NCBI RefSeq assembly: GCF_013416525.1
Contig: NZ_JACCEM010000001.1
Coordinates: 372,001 to 436,000, forward strand
Length of the DNA stretch: 64,000 nt
Source: Parapusillimonas granuli
Lineage (GTDB): Bacteria > Pseudomonadota > Gammaproteobacteria > Burkholderiales > Burkholderiaceae_B
Direction: 5' to 3'
Below, one piece after another: positions 50,425-63,219 of the stretch (position 1 is the stretch's first letter; every line of letters starts with the position of its first letter). Both the position numbers and the translations under genes were made by a program. Under the pieces are notes generated by a model. That model ran no database searches. It was not told where the DNA came from and was given only the letters and a program-made list of their open reading frames with translations.

Positions 50425-51345
50425 TCAGGTGTTGTGTACGGGGAACAGGCCTTTGGGCTTGACGGCCAGCACCAGCGCCATCAGCAGGTAGATCATCATG
50501 GATGCCAGGGCGGGGCCGGCGATGTCGGCGCTGCTGCGTTCCAGGAAGCTGCGCAGGATGGCGGGCAGCAGGGTGCGGCCCAGGGTGTCGACGACGCCCA
50601 CGATCAACGCGGCATAGAAGGCGCCGCGTATGGAGCCGATTCCCCCGATGACGATGACCACCATGGTCAGGATCAGGATGGGTTCGCCCATGCCGGCCTG
50701 GACGGACATGATGGGGCCGGCGAGCAGGCCGGCCACCCCGGCGAGCACGGCGCCCAGCGCGAAAAGCAGCGAATTGAGCAGCACGATGTTGACGCCCAGC
50801 ACCCCCACCATGTCGCGATGGGTGGCGCCCGCGCGGATGAGCATGCCCACCCGCGTGCGGTGGATCAGCAGGTAGCACCCCAGGGCGACCAGCAGGCCGC
50901 TGACGATGATGACGAAGCGGTAGGCCGGGTAGCGGACCCCGAAGAGGTCGACCGCGCCGCTGAGCGCTTCCGGCACTTCCATATAGTAGGGCGAGGCGCC
51001 CCAGATCATCCTGGCCAGCTCGTTGAAGAACAGGATGAGGCCGAAGGTGGCCAGCACCTGGTCCAGGTGATCGCGCTGGTACAGCTTGCGCAGGGCGATC
51101 CATTCGATCGCCAGCCCCAGCGCCAGCATGGCCGGTACGAGCAGCAGGGCGGCAAGCAGGAAGGAGCCGGTGTGGTTGTACAGCGAGGCCGCGAAGAACG
51201 CGCCCATCATGTACATGGAGCCGTGCGCCAGATTGACGAAGTTCATGATGCCGAAGACCAGGGTCAGGCCGGCGGCCATCAGGAAAAGCAGGACCCCCAG
51301 CTGCAGGCCGTTCAGCGATTGGATGATGAACAATGTCGGGCTCAA
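50425..51345 (-). CDS. livH: Branched-chain amino acid-type ABC permease LivH
   Basis: Second permease, 306 residues, hydrophobic throughout, with the LivH start pattern LQLGVLLFLMAAGLTLVFGI, NLAHGSMYMMGAFFA near residue 40, and the coupling loop RAGATHRDMVGVLGVN near 190. It precedes livM by six bases. The RTRVGMLIRAG segment is typical. Confidence 0.93.
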   Translation of the reverse strand: MSPTLFIIQSLNGLQLGVLLFLMAAGLTLVFGIMNFVNLAHGSMYMMGAFFAASLYNHTGSFLLAALLLVPAMLALGLAIEWIALRKLYQRDHLDQVLATFGLILFFNELARMIWGASPYYMEVPEALSGAVDLFGVRYPAYRFVIIVSGLLVALGCYLLIHRTRVGMLIRAGATHRDMVGVLGVNIVLLNSLLFALGAVLAGVAGLLAGPIMSVQAGMGEPILILTMVVIVIGGIGSIRGAFYAALIVGVVDTLGRTLLPAILRSFLERSSADIAGPALASMMIYLLMALVLAVKPKGLFPVHNT

Positions 51346-51403
51346 GCAGGCCTCCGTGGCGTGTTCGCGGGCCGGCCGCGAGACCGGCCCGCGGAACGGC
51401 GGT

Positions 51404-52606
51404 TTACTTCATGGGGCATTGCGCCGCGAAATTGGCGCGCGTCTTGATGGTGATGGGGCTGATCGCCTTGAGCTCGGCCCCGTCCGCGCCCTCGACGACG
51501 TCGACGCGATAGAAGCCGGCGTCCGGGAACTGGTTGGACTCGAACTTGAACGGGCCGCGAACCGATTGGAAGTCGGCGGCTTTGAGGGCGGCGCGGAAGG
51601 CTTGCTTGTCGGTGATCTTGCCCTGCACCTTGGACAGCGCCGAGTCGATCAGGTTGGCGGCGTCGTAGGACTGCGCCGCGTACATGGAAGGCTGGCGCTT
51701 GTAGGCCTTGACGAAGGCTTCGACGAACTGCTTGTTCTGGGGATTGTCGATGTTGGGAGCGTAAGGCGCGCTGGTGATGGCGCCGACGGCCAGCGACTTG
51801 AGCGCCGGCAGGGTGGAGCCGTCGATCGTGGAAACCGAGATCAGCGGCAGCTTGCCCAGCAGGCCAGCCTGGCGGTATTGCTTCACGAAATTGACGCCCA
51901 TGCCGCCGGGGTAGAAGACATAGACCGCGTCCGGGTTGGCGGCCTGCAGCTGAGCGATTTCGGCCGAGTAGTCGGGCTGGTTGACCTGGGTGTAGACCTC
52001 GTCCACGATCTTGCCGGTGTAGTCGCGCTTGAAGCCGGACACGGCGTCGCGCCCGGCCTGGTAGTTGGCCGCCATGACGTACACGTTTTTATAGCCCAGG
52101 TCGCTGGTCAGCTGGCCGCCGGCTTCGTGCAGCTGGTCGTTGTCCCAGGACGTGGAAAAGAAGAAGGGCGAGCAGGATTTGCCGGCGATGGGGGCGGGCC
52201 CGGCGTTGGAGCCGATGAAGAAGACTTCCGCGTCGGTGATGGGCTTGTGGATGGCCATCATCACGTTCGAGAAGGTCACGCCGGTGACGAGGGCGACGTT
52301 GTCGCTTTTCAAGAGCTTGGTGGCGGCCTGCACGCCGATGTCGGGCTTGAGCTGGTCGTCTTCGCGTATGACGGTGACCGGCACGCCGCCCAGCTTGCCG
52401 CCTTTCTGCTCGATCGCCAGCATGAAGGCGTCGTACTGGTCCTGGCCCAGGGCTCCGCCGGGGCCGGACAGGGTCCCGATGAAGCCGATCTTGATGGGGT
52501 CCTGGGCGAAGCTTGGCGCGGCGGCCAAGGCGCCGCAGACCAGGGCCGCGGCCAGGCCGTGATACAGGACGGAACGCCGCCCGGCGGGCGATGTGGCAGA
52601 TTTCAT
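51404..52606 (-). CDS. livK: Periplasmic binding protein of the Liv-type transporter
   Basis: A 400-residue periplasmic binding protein with a signal peptide (cleavage after PSFA near residue 34) followed by DPIKIGFIGTLSGPGGALGQ, the standard fold start. It is the first gene of livKHMGF. These receptors bind many ligands beyond amino acids (for example urea, amides, aromatic acids), and the location near a P450 and VOC enzyme makes an aromatic or short acid ligand possible. Confidence 0.9.
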   Translation of the reverse strand: MKSATSPAGRRSVLYHGLAAALVCGALAAAPSFAQDPIKIGFIGTLSGPGGALGQDQYDAFMLAIEQKGGKLGGVPVTVIREDDQLKPDIGVQAATKLLKSDNVALVTGVTFSNVMMAIHKPITDAEVFFIGSNAGPAPIAGKSCSPFFFSTSWDNDQLHEAGGQLTSDLGYKNVYVMAANYQAGRDAVSGFKRDYTGKIVDEVYTQVNQPDYSAEIAQLQAANPDAVYVFYPGGMGVNFVKQYRQAGLLGKLPLISVSTIDGSTLPALKSLAVGAITSAPYAPNIDNPQNKQFVEAFVKAYKRQPSMYAAQSYDAANLIDSALSKVQGKITDKQAFRAALKAADFQSVRGPFKFESNQFPDAGFYRVDVVEGADGAELKAISPITIKTRANFAAQCPMK

Positions 52607-52767
52607 GGTGTCTCCTAGCGCTTGTGTTTCAAGCGGTTGTTTTTTGCACGGTGATCGGACATGCGCCGCATGTTGCCGCGACTGTTATCCGGCAACGCCC
52701 AGCATAAGGCCAAAATACATGAAGCCTAAAGCACTTTGTATCCGGAATAACCCAAGGAGGAGGGGGT

Positions 52768-52800
52768 AAAAAAAGCTCCCGGCCGAGGGCCGGGAGCTTC
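52768..52800 (-). terminator. Rho-independent terminator of the rpmH-yidC operon
   Basis: A perfect 12-bp stem (AAGCTCCCGGCC and its complement) with a 3-base loop and a run of seven T residues on the minus strand, 24 bases after the yidC stop codon. Confidence 0.93.
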
Positions 52801-52823
52801 CTGGGACTTGCGCCGGAGGGAAA

Positions 52824-54521
52824 TCAGCGCGCGGCCGCGGCCGTTTCCTTGTCCAGCTTGTGCATGATGTAGCGCTGCTGGGCGATCGACACGGCGTTGT
52901 TCACGCACCAGTAGAGCACCAGGCCGGCCGGGAAGAAGAACATCATCCCGCCGAACACCAGCGGCATGATCATCATGATGCGGGCCTGGGTGGGGTCGGG
53001 CGGCGTGGGGTTGAGCTTGATCTGCAGGAACATGGTGGCCATCATGAACGCCGGCAGGATGAACCAGGGGTCGCGCGCCGCCAGGTCGTGGATCCAGAGG
53101 ATCCAGGGGGCGCCGCGCATTTCGACGCTGCCCAGCAGCACCCAGTACAGCGCGATGAACACCGGAATCTGCACCACCATGGGCAGGCAGCCGCCCAGCG
53201 GGTTGATTTTTTCGGTCCGGTACATTTCCATCATGGCGGCGTTCATCTTGGCCTTGTCGTCGCCGAATTTCTCGCGCAGGGCCTGCAGCCGCGGGGCCAC
53301 CTGCTTCATCTTGGCCATGGAGCGATAGCTGGCGGCCGAGAGCGGGTAGAACACCAGCTTGATCAGCAGGGTCAGGGCCACGATGGTCCAGCCCCAGTTG
53401 CCGAGCAGCGCGTGCAGCCAGGTCATGATCTTGAACAGCGGCTTGGCGATGATGGTCAGCCAGCCGTAGTCGACCACGAGCTCCAGGCCGGGCGCCAGTT
53501 CGCTCATGGCGCGCTGGTCCTGCGGGCCCACCCACAGGTGCGAATCGACCGTGACCTGCTGGCCGGGCTGGATGGTGCCCACGCCCTCGATGGCGCGTAT
53601 GGCGTACAGGTTGTTGGACAGGCGCAGCGCCTCGTTGTGGCGCGGCTTGCTTTCCGTGGGCACCCAGGCCGTGGCGAAATAGTGCTGGACCATGCCGATC
53701 CAGCCGTTGTCCGCCTGCTTGACGTAGTTGGACTTGCCCTTGTCGATGTCGGAGAAGGTGATCTTCTGGAACTTGGCTTCGGCGGAATACAGGGCCGGGC
53801 CGGTGAAGGTGCTGTAGAACGCCGACGTGTCGCCCGGGTCGTTGCCGTCGCGCGTGAGCTGCAGATAGAGCGAAGGCGACACCGGCGCGTCGCCCTGGTT
53901 CTGGATGGTGTGCTGGACGTCGATATCGTAGCGGCCCTTGTGCAGCGTATAGGTCTTGGTGACCTTCACGCCGCCGGATTCGGATTCGAACACGACCTTG
54001 AGGGTGTCGCCGGCCAAGGTATGGTCCGTGGACACCAGCTTGAACGGAGTCAGGTGGGTGGGATAGGACTGGCCGTTGGGCGCGCCCACGACGCCGGTCT
54101 GGGCCACATAGACCGAGTTCGCCGAGTTGTCCAGCAAGACCATGCGCTGGTTCTTGTCGTCCGGCGCGGCGTAGTTCAGCAATTCCGCCTTGATCAGCTG
54201 CGCGCCCATGGTGTCGAAAGTCAGGTCGTAGACATCCGTCTTGACGTGGACTTTTTCCGAAGCGCTTGCCGGCTGGCCATTGTTGGCCGGCACGGTGCTG
54301 TCCGCGGCGATGGGCGCCGGCGTGCCGGCCGCGGGCGCCGCCGCCGTAGGCACGCTGGTGTCGGCGGGTGCCTGGGCGGTCTGGGCGGGGGCGGCCTGCT
54401 GGGTCGCCGCGGGGCTGGTGCCGAAAAGCGACGGGTTGCCGTTGTGCACTTGCCAGTTGTTCCACAGCAACAACAGCGAAAAAGATAAGATCATCCAGAG
54501 GATGGTGCGTCGGATATCCAT
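52824..54521 (-). CDS. yidC: Membrane protein insertase YidC
   Basis: Inserts membrane proteins alone or with SecYEG. The 565-residue protein has the N-terminal signal-anchor (RTILWMILSFSLLLLWNNWQ), an Ala/Pro-rich linker, the large periplasmic beta domain (~85-360) and the conserved five-helix core (WGWTIVALTLLIKLVFYPLS with the hydrophilic-groove region, GCLPMVVQIPVFIALYWVLL). It normally precedes mnmE directly; here 12.9 kb of other genes intervene. Confidence 0.97.
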   Translation of the reverse strand: MDIRRTILWMILSFSLLLLWNNWQVHNGNPSLFGTSPAATQQAAPAQTAQAPADTSVPTAAAPAAGTPAPIAADSTVPANNGQPASASEKVHVKTDVYDLTFDTMGAQLIKAELLNYAAPDDKNQRMVLLDNSANSVYVAQTGVVGAPNGQSYPTHLTPFKLVSTDHTLAGDTLKVVFESESGGVKVTKTYTLHKGRYDIDVQHTIQNQGDAPVSPSLYLQLTRDGNDPGDTSAFYSTFTGPALYSAEAKFQKITFSDIDKGKSNYVKQADNGWIGMVQHYFATAWVPTESKPRHNEALRLSNNLYAIRAIEGVGTIQPGQQVTVDSHLWVGPQDQRAMSELAPGLELVVDYGWLTIIAKPLFKIMTWLHALLGNWGWTIVALTLLIKLVFYPLSAASYRSMAKMKQVAPRLQALREKFGDDKAKMNAAMMEMYRTEKINPLGGCLPMVVQIPVFIALYWVLLGSVEMRGAPWILWIHDLAARDPWFILPAFMMATMFLQIKLNPTPPDPTQARIMMIMPLVFGGMMFFFPAGLVLYWCVNNAVSIAQQRYIMHKLDKETAAAAR

Positions 54522-54624
54522 AAGGCCTATTTTTCAGGTTAAAGCCGGGCAAAAGCCCAACAGTTTAACGTAGCTCCGCCCGCCACGGGGCGGGCAAATA
54601 CGGTAGGCGCGGACGAATCCGCGC

Positions 54625-54858
54625 CTACCGGTGCTTGTGCCGCCGCCCTGGCACGGGGTCGTGGCCGCCGGGGTGCCAGGGATGGCAACGGGAAATACGG
54701 CGCAGCGCAAGCCATGAACCCTTGAGCGCCCCATGTGTTTCGATGGCTTCTATCGCGTAGGCGGAACAGCTTGGCGTGTAGCGGCAGTTCATGCCCAGCC
54801 ACGGACTGATGAAGTAGCGATAGAAGCGGATGGGGGCGGTGAGCAGCGCGCGGATCAT
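54625..54858 (-). CDS. yidD: Membrane protein insertion efficiency factor YidD
   Basis: A 77-residue inner-face membrane-associated protein with the family block [20 protein letters not shown] and [20 protein letters not shown] followed by [14 protein letters not shown]. The cysteines are conserved. It starts inside the rnpA stop codon (ATGA) and lies in the usual rpmH-rnpA-yidD-yidC order. Confidence 0.95.
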   Translation of the reverse strand: MIRALLTAPIRFYRYFISPWLGMNCRYTPSCSAYAIEAIETHGALKGSWLALRRISRCHPWHPGGHDPVPGRRHKHR

Positions 54859-55223
54859 CGTTTGCTTTGGTCGAGCAGCGCATCGACTTCGGTGCGGACC
54901 CTTTGCTTGAGGTCTGCCAGGGAGCAGGCCTGTACTTTGGCATGCAAGCGGAACACCAGGTCGCGGGGCGGCAGTTCATGGCGCTTCAGCCGGAAGGCTT
55001 CGCGGATGACCCGCTTGATCGCGTTGCGGGTGACCGACCGCGCGGCATGGCGTTTTGCAATCACGAGCCCCAGCCGGGCGCATTCGGGGGGCGGGCCGGC
55101 GGGGTCGACCCTGGGCGTGGTGACGACGAACAACGCCCCTCTGGCAAGACGCCGGCCTTTCAGGGCTGAGGCGTATTCCGAGGGGCGGTGCAGGCGTGCC
55201 TTGGGAGGAAACGTGGCACGCAT
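54855..55223 (-). CDS. rnpA: Ribonuclease P protein component
   Basis: Protein subunit of RNase P, which trims the 5' ends of tRNAs. The 122-residue product [20 protein letters not shown] has the RNR signature region ([36 protein letters not shown]). The start at 55,223 is chosen by resemblance to Bordetella RnpA as I remember it; starts at 55,244 and 55,319 are open and no Shine-Dalgarno decides. It overlaps yidD by four bases. Confidence 0.93.
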   Translation of the reverse strand: MRATFPPKARLHRPSEYASALKGRRLARGALFVVTTPRVDPAGPPPECARLGLVIAKRHAARSVTRNAIKRVIREAFRLKRHELPPRDLVFRLHAKVQACSLADLKQRVRTEVDALLDQSKR

Positions 55224-55278
55224 CGAGGCTGTTGCATCGGCCATGGGCCTGCCAGCCGGCGCTGGGCTCGCGTCGGGC

Positions 55279-55413
55279 TTAAACAGCCAGTTGCTTGCGG
55301 CCCTTGGCGCGGCGTGCATTGATCACGGCGCGCCCGCCACGCGTCTTCATGCGGACGCGAAAACCGTGGGTACGCTTGCGGCGGGTAACTGAGGGTTGGA
55401 AAGTGCGTTTCAT
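55279..55413 (-). CDS. rpmH: 50S ribosomal protein L34
   Basis: A 44-residue basic protein, [20 protein letters not shown] and then [20 protein letters not shown], a textbook L34. It is first in the minus-strand operon and divergent from dnaA, the standard arrangement. The 200 bases up to the dnaA start hold both promoters. Confidence 0.98.
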   Translation of the reverse strand: MKRTFQPSVTRRKRTHGFRVRMKTRGGRAVINARRAKGRKQLAV

Positions 55414-55558
55414 GGATGATCCAAAGTAAAAGAGCTGCCAAAGGCGGGTCTTGCATGCCCCGGCGTAGAAAATTCGGTGATCAGCCCGCCATTTCATCAA
55501 ATTTTTTCAGTTTAGTCAAACGGTTAGCGTAAACGCGCGGGCGCACGGCCGCCATGCC

Positions 55559-55567
55559 TGTGGATAA
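55559..55567. promoter_or_regulatory. DnaA box upstream of dnaA
   Basis: TGTGGATAA is a perfect DnaA box 47 bases before the dnaA start codon. It is the only one in this gap, so autoregulation of dnaA is more likely than an origin here. Confidence 0.7.
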
Positions 55568-55613
55568 CTACCCCTCCGACAGGGTAGAATCGAGGTTTAC
55601 TGAAGTGGTGGAC

Positions 55614-57029
55614 ATGAACGAATTCTGGCAGACCTGCGTCCAGAGGCTGGAGCAGGAGCTACCTCCTCAACAAATCAGCGCCTGGATACGACCTTTGGTA
55701 CCGCTGGCCTTCGACGAGGCCCAGGCGGTGCTGCGGGTTTCCGCGCCCAATCGTTTCAAGCTCGACTGGGTGCGCAAGAACTTTTCGCATCAGATCGAGC
55801 AACTGGCCAGCGAGTGGTACGACCGCCCCGTGCAGGTCGCATTCGAACTGGCCCATGCCGGCGCGGCGCCGCGCGCGCCCGCGGCGGCCGGGCTGCGCAT
55901 GCCGGCGGCGCCCCAGGCTTCCGCCGCCGCCCCGGCGCCCGCGGCCGTGGCTCCGGCACCGCCGCCCCCAAGCGCCGCGGCCGCCGCAACAGAGATCGCC
56001 CACGACCGCTCCCGGCTCAACACCGAGCTCACCTTCGAAAACTTCGTCACCGGCAAGGCCAACCAGCTGGCGCGCGCGGCGGCGCTGCAGGTGGCCGAGA
56101 ACCCCGGCGTTTCCTACAACCCGCTTTTCCTGTACGGCGGCGTGGGCCTGGGCAAGACCCACCTGATCCACGCCATCGGCAATGCCCTGCTGGCCAGCGG
56201 CAAAGGCACCCGCGTGCGCTACGTGCATGCCGACCAGTACGTGTCCGACGTCGTCAAGGCCTACCAGCGCAAGGCTTTCGACGAGTTCAAGCGCTATTAC
56301 CACTCGCTGGACCTCCTGCTGATCGACGACATCCAGTTCTTCGCGGGCAAGAACCGCACCCAGGAGGAATTCTTCTACGCGTTCGAAGCCATGGTGGCCC
56401 AGCGCAAGCAAATCATCATCACCTCGGACACCTACCCCAAAGAGCTCTCCAACATAGACAGCCGCCTGATCTCGCGTTTCGATTCCGGCCTCACTGTGGC
56501 CATCGAGCCGCCGGAGCTGGAAATGCGCGTGGCCATTCTGCTGCACAAGGCGCAGACCGAAGGCGTCGCCATGTCGGAAGAAGTCGCTTTCTTCATCGCC
56601 AAGCATTTGCGCAGCAACGTGCGCGAACTCGAGGGCGCCTTGCGCAAGGTGTCGGCCTACGCGCGCTTCCATGGCCGCGACGTGCTCACCGTGGACGTCT
56701 GCAAAGACGCCCTGAAAGACCTGCTGTCGGTGTCCAACGGCCAGATCACCGTCGAGAACATCCAGAAGACGGTGGCGGATTTCTACAAGATCAAGGTGGC
56801 CGACATGTATTCCAAGCGCCGCCCCGCCAATATCGCCATGCCGCGCCAGGTGGCCATGTACCTGGCCAAAGAGCTCACCCAGAAGAGCCTGCCGGAAATC
56901 GGCGACCTGTTCGGCGGGCGCGACCACACCACGGTGCTGCATGCCGTCCGGAAAATCGCGGACGCCAGGTCCAAGCAGACCGAACTGAACCACGCTCTAC
57001 ACGTATTAGAACAAACCTTAAAAGGATAA
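55614..57029 (+). CDS. dnaA: Chromosomal replication initiator DnaA
   Basis: Initiator ATPase of 471 residues. Domain I ([20 protein letters not shown]), an Ala/Pro-rich domain II (~80-135), the AAA+ domain (Walker [21 protein letters not shown] near 175; Walker [11 protein letters not shown]), and domain IV with the DnaA signature [15 protein letters not shown] near the end. The frame is open 20 codons further upstream through a DnaA box, but the ATG at 55,614 matches the family N-terminus. It heads dnaA-dnaN-gyrB. Confidence 0.97.
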   Translation: MNEFWQTCVQRLEQELPPQQISAWIRPLVPLAFDEAQAVLRVSAPNRFKLDWVRKNFSHQIEQLASEWYDRPVQVAFELAHAGAAPRAPAAAGLRMPAAPQASAAAPAPAAVAPAPPPPSAAAAATEIAHDRSRLNTELTFENFVTGKANQLARAAALQVAENPGVSYNPLFLYGGVGLGKTHLIHAIGNALLASGKGTRVRYVHADQYVSDVVKAYQRKAFDEFKRYYHSLDLLLIDDIQFFAGKNRTQEEFFYAFEAMVAQRKQIIITSDTYPKELSNIDSRLISRFDSGLTVAIEPPELEMRVAILLHKAQTEGVAMSEEVAFFIAKHLRSNVRELEGALRKVSAYARFHGRDVLTVDVCKDALKDLLSVSNGQITVENIQKTVADFYKIKVADMYSKRRPANIAMPRQVAMYLAKELTQKSLPEIGDLFGGRDHTTVLHAVRKIADARSKQTELNHALHVLEQTLKG

Positions 57030-57031
57030 CC

Positions 57032-58141
57032 ATGCAACTCGTACAAGCGACTCGTGATGCATTGCTCAAGCCGTTATCGACGGTGGCGGGTATAGTCGAA
57101 AGAAGAAACACCCTGCCCATCCTCGCCAACATACTGCTGCGCAAAGAAGGCAACAACGTGGCGTTCATCGCCACCGACCTCGAAGTCCAGATTACGACGC
57201 ATGCCGATTTCGGCGTCGGCGACGACAACGACGCCACCACGGTGGCCGCCCGCAAGCTGCTGGACATCTTGCGCGCCCTGCCCGACACGGGCGACGTGCG
57301 CCTGTCGCAGGTCGGCGGCAAGCTGACGGTGCAGTCGGGCAAGAGCCGCTTCGCCCTGCAGACCATGCCCGCCGCCGAATTCCCCACCGTGGCGCAGCCG
57401 GAAAAATGGGACGTCTCGTTTTCCCTGTCCCAGAAAACCCTGAAGCACCTGTTCAACATGGTGCACTTCGCCATGGCGCAGCAGGACATCCGCTATTACC
57501 TGAACGGCCTGCTGTTCGTCTTCGAGCCGGGCTACGTGCGCGCGGTCGCCACCGACGGCCACAGGCTGGCCCACAGCGGCACGCCGGTGGAAGGCATAGA
57601 AGCCAAGCACGACGTCATCGTGCCGCGCAAGACCGTGCTGGAAATGCAGCGCCTGCTGTCCGACTCCGACGACCCCGTCGCCATCGACGTCGCCACGGGC
57701 CAGATCCGTTTCCGCTTCGGAGACGTCGAATTGGTGTCCAAGCTGGTCGAAGGCAAGTTCCCGGACTTCACCCGCGTCATCCCCAGCAACTACACCCGCC
57801 ATTTCACGGTGAGCCGCGAGGCGCTGCAGGGCAGCCTGCAGCGGGCGGCCATCCTGACGACCGACAAGCTCAAGGGCGTGCGCCTGCAGCTGTCGGACAA
57901 CCAGCTGCGTATTTCGTCTTCCAACGCCGAACAGGAAGAAGCCCAGGAAGAGCTCGACATCGACTACGGCCATGAGCCGCTCGACGTGGGCTTCAACGTC
58001 AGCTACCTGCTCGACGTCCTGGCCAACGTCAAGACCGAAACCATACGCTGGTCCGTGCAGCCCGACGTCAACGCCTCGGCGCTCATCACATCGCCCGACG
58101 ACGACCAGTTCAAGTATGTCGTCATGCCGATGCGCATTTAA
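57032..58141 (+). CDS. dnaN: DNA polymerase III sliding clamp (beta subunit)
   Basis: Ring-shaped processivity clamp, 369 residues: [32 protein letters not shown] near residue 25, and the C-terminal [10 protein letters not shown]. It starts two bases after the dnaA stop codon with AAGGA upstream, so translation is coupled. The much longer frame starting at 55,814 is dnaA out of frame. Confidence 0.98.
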   Translation: MQLVQATRDALLKPLSTVAGIVERRNTLPILANILLRKEGNNVAFIATDLEVQITTHADFGVGDDNDATTVAARKLLDILRALPDTGDVRLSQVGGKLTVQSGKSRFALQTMPAAEFPTVAQPEKWDVSFSLSQKTLKHLFNMVHFAMAQQDIRYYLNGLLFVFEPGYVRAVATDGHRLAHSGTPVEGIEAKHDVIVPRKTVLEMQRLLSDSDDPVAIDVATGQIRFRFGDVELVSKLVEGKFPDFTRVIPSNYTRHFTVSREALQGSLQRAAILTTDKLKGVRLQLSDNQLRISSSNAEQEEAQEELDIDYGHEPLDVGFNVSYLLDVLANVKTETIRWSVQPDVNASALITSPDDDQFKYVVMPMRI

Positions 58142-58217
58142 GCAACGCGCAGCCATGCCCGCAGGAAGCCCGCGGGGCGGATCTCCCGCGCTTCAACAGC
58201 CGCAAGGCTCAGAATAG

Positions 58218-60680
<2,463 letters not shown>

Positions 60681-60736
60681 GGGTGTAGGATTCGATAGAA
60701 AGCTAGATTTTTCCCAATAAATTTAGATTTCGCAAA

Positions 60737-60763
60737 AAAAGGCTGCTTCTCAAGCAACCTTTT
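60737..60763 (+). terminator. gyrB terminator
   Basis: AAAAGGCTGCTT pairs with AAGCAACCTTTT across a CTC-type loop with one mismatch; its A- and T-ends let it work in both directions. It lies 57 bases after gyrB. Confidence 0.75.
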
Positions 60764-60795
60764 CTTCACAATAACAATAGCTGGGAGGAGACACT

Positions 60796-61629
60796 ATGGG
60801 AGCAATTCAAGCGGTAAGGGCCATTACGCTCAGCGTGCTTTTCGCTAGCAGTGCCGCCATGGCGCAGTCATACAGTCAGTTCACCACCCGCATTCCCCAA
60901 TACTCCGACCTGAATTTCCCCTCCGAGGCGAAGACGCTCGGTTTCTTCAGCAGTGTTTCCAATGCCATCTTCAAACCGGAAGGCGATGGCCCCTTTCCTG
61001 CTGTTGTCCTGGTCCACACCTGTGGCGGTATTCAGCCACATATCTCCGACCGCGCAAAGGAATTGATCGCGGCGGGCTTCGTCGTCCTGGTACAAGACTC
61101 GTATGGAACACGCGGCCACACGATTTTCTGTACGCCGGCAGGGGTAGGCGCGCCCAGGGTTTACAAGGACTCCTTCGACGCTCTCAAGCATCTCTCCCAG
61201 CTCAAAGTCGTCGACCCATCGCGCATCTATCTTGTCGGCCTATCGCTGGGCAGCTTTGCCGCGGCAGCAGTGTCGAGCCCGGAAGTGGCTCGCTGGATCG
61301 GCACACAAGACCGCTTCCGCGCCTCGATTGGCTGGTACGGCGCCTGCACCTTTGACGTGGGCCCCTATCCCAAATGGGAGCTGCTCCGGCACGATGTCGA
61401 CCGCCCCGTCCTGCTCCTGATGGCAAAGAACGACGGCGAGACACCCATTGCCGATTGCTTCCCCTTGCTCGAGAACTTGAAGGCCGAGGGCAAGCCGGTG
61501 GCGTGGCATGTGTATGACGATGCGACGCATGGTTGGGACAAGTCCGATGCAAGGCGCGGCTACCAGTACAACGGCGCTGTTACCGCTGACGCCATGAAAC
61601 GAACGATCGAGTTTCTCAAACAGAATTAA
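60796..61629 (+). CDS. Secreted dienelactone-hydrolase-like alpha/beta hydrolase
   Basis: A 277-residue alpha/beta hydrolase with a signal peptide (cleavage after AAMA near residue 23). Nucleophile Ser in VGLSLGSFAAA near 143, oxyanion strand VVLVHTCGGI, Asp in LLLMAKNDGETPI and His in YDDATHGWDKSD. Closest in style to DLH-family enzymes. The start follows GGGAGGAG. It stands alone after gyrB; substrate unknown. Confidence 0.85.
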   Translation: MGAIQAVRAITLSVLFASSAAMAQSYSQFTTRIPQYSDLNFPSEAKTLGFFSSVSNAIFKPEGDGPFPAVVLVHTCGGIQPHISDRAKELIAAGFVVLVQDSYGTRGHTIFCTPAGVGAPRVYKDSFDALKHLSQLKVVDPSRIYLVGLSLGSFAAAAVSSPEVARWIGTQDRFRASIGWYGACTFDVGPYPKWELLRHDVDRPVLLLMAKNDGETPIADCFPLLENLKAEGKPVAWHVYDDATHGWDKSDARRGYQYNGAVTADAMKRTIEFLKQN

Positions 61630-61735
61630 AGGAATACCTATTGCCGTTTATTGGTAACAGCCCGGTCTGCACCGTCTTGAAGGCATGAGCGCCAGATAGC
61701 GAAAATAGGTTCCAATCAAAAATACGTTGGAACCT

Positions 61736-62415
61736 ATGTCATCACCCGAAATCAGTTACCGGAATCATCCTCGCCGACGCTTGAACCGTCATTTCAAGCG
61801 CGAAGTCGTCGAGATCCTGCTGGAGCAGGCTACAACGCGGTCTACGAACCCGGCCGGGTGCTCGAAGCCGGCTGCTGGGCGCACGCCCGTCGGCATTTTT
61901 ACGATATCCACGAGAAGCGCCCCTCGACGATCACGACGCACGCGCTTGAGACCATTGCCGAACTCTATCGTATCGAAGGCGAGATTCGCGGAAAACCGCC
62001 CGATGAAAGACGTGCGGTTCGCCAAGTGCAATCCGCACCCATCGTCCACGCACTGCATGCCTGGCTGAAAGAGCAGTTGGCCACCGTTGCGAAGAAATCC
62101 GTCACCGCGGATGCGATCAACTATGCCTTGAACCAGTGGCAGGCCCTGACGCGCTTGCTCGACGATGGTCGCATCGAGGCAGACAATAATGTCGCCGAGC
62201 GCGCTCTCAGGGCGATCAGTGTGGGTCGCAAGAATTTTTTATTCTTGGGCTCGGATGCCGGTGGTGAGCGCGCCGCCACGATGTACAGCCTGCTGGGCAC
62301 GGCAAAGCTCAACGACGTCAATCCCGAGGCGTATCTCGGGCACGTCCTGGAGCGTATTGCCGACCATCCCGTCAATCGGATCGACGAACTTCTGCCCTGG
62401 AACGTCAAGCTGTAA
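61736..62415 (+). pseudogene. Internally deleted IS66-family element
   Basis: The ATG at 61,736 starts a TnpA-like N-terminus (MSSPEISYRNHPRRRLNRHF), which breaks off near 61,826 and joins, one base out of frame, to the C-terminal ~185 residues of an IS66 TnpC transposase (AHARRHFYDIHEKR, DNNVAERALRAISVGRKNFL, VNRIDELLPW). Most of tnpA, all of tnpB and the start of tnpC are missing, so it cannot move itself. Clear terminal inverted repeats were not found. Confidence 0.85.
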
Positions 62416-62440
62416 AGCGCAAAAGACTCAGCCTTATTAA

Positions 62441-63022
62441 TCGCTCCAGGCACCATGCTGTTTCTATGAGACCATTTCAATTACATTTACTTTCACCCAT
62501 CTCATCAAGCATCTATTCGAAAAAGGCTACCCGGGAAAAGTGATCGTTGGCGTGGACAAGATTGACCATAGCGCCTATATCAAGGCCGCAGCGGCAGAAG
62601 CGGCAAAATCGGAGAAGTATAAATACCGCATCTATTTCAGTTTTGACGACACGAAAAGGGACAACTTCTTTTCGGATCGGTTGTGGTTATTCAAAAAGAA
62701 TCCCATGGATGTCGCCATTAATCTGTTGAACGAGTATGCGAAAGGCAAAGCCGTTTACGGAAACGGTATCAGCTCTGATTTGCTCGTTATCGGAGGCTTC
62801 ACGGGTACGTTCAAGGACAGTGTGGAAGCGGAAAAGCAGGGTAGAGTGCAGCTGAACTATATTTGGACACTGGACAGTCACGACTCAATGCAGGACTTCT
62901 TGGCTTTGGGCGTTCGAGGAATAATGACCAACGAACCCATCACCTTGCAGCGAGCGCTGCAGCCTTACCTGGCTAACGGCGCACGCATGGCCCGTCCGGA
63001 GGACCCACTACGGATACCGTGA
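62441..63022 (+). pseudogene. 5'-truncated phosphodiesterase (GDPD/phospholipase D-like)
   Basis: The open frame has no proper start: it reads through THLIKHLFEKGYPGKVIVGV from the IS66 remnant boundary and ends at 63,022. The C-terminal part (WTLDSHDSMQDFLALGVRGI followed by MTNEPITLQRAL) is the typical end of PLC-like TIM barrels such as glycerophosphodiesterases and sphingomyelinase-D-like enzymes. The N-terminal half with the catalytic His and metal ligands is lost. The IS66 remnant 25 bases upstream is the likely cause. Confidence 0.6.
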
Positions 63023-63045
63023 TAAAGCACGGGCAATACTCGCTC

Positions 63046-63075
63046 AAGCATATTCGCATATAAGTGAATATGCTT
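63046..63075. terminator. Hairpin after the truncated phosphodiesterase
   Basis: AAGCATATTC (63,046-63,055) pairs perfectly with GAATATGCTT (63,066-63,075). No T-run follows, so termination strength is uncertain. Confidence 0.45.
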
Positions 63076-63219
63076 GACACAGGCGAAGGGGCTCAGGCTC
63101 ATGTGCCCCATTCTTTCGGTACAGTAGGAGTACACTGCTCAGTGCCAACCGCATTTACGACGCATACAATTTACTGACTTGCCTCAAGCCATCGCTGGAC
63201 TCACTGCACAGGAGGAACG

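Noticed and set aside
49474-51447. A 657-codon plus-strand frame across the liv permeases
   Set aside because: Hydrophilic Gln/Asp/Gly-rich antisense of membrane-protein codons; both permeases read clearly on the other strand.
55554-55613. A longer DnaA starting 20 codons upstream
   Set aside because: The extension runs through a DnaA box and has no family match; the ATG at 55,614 gives the standard N-terminus.
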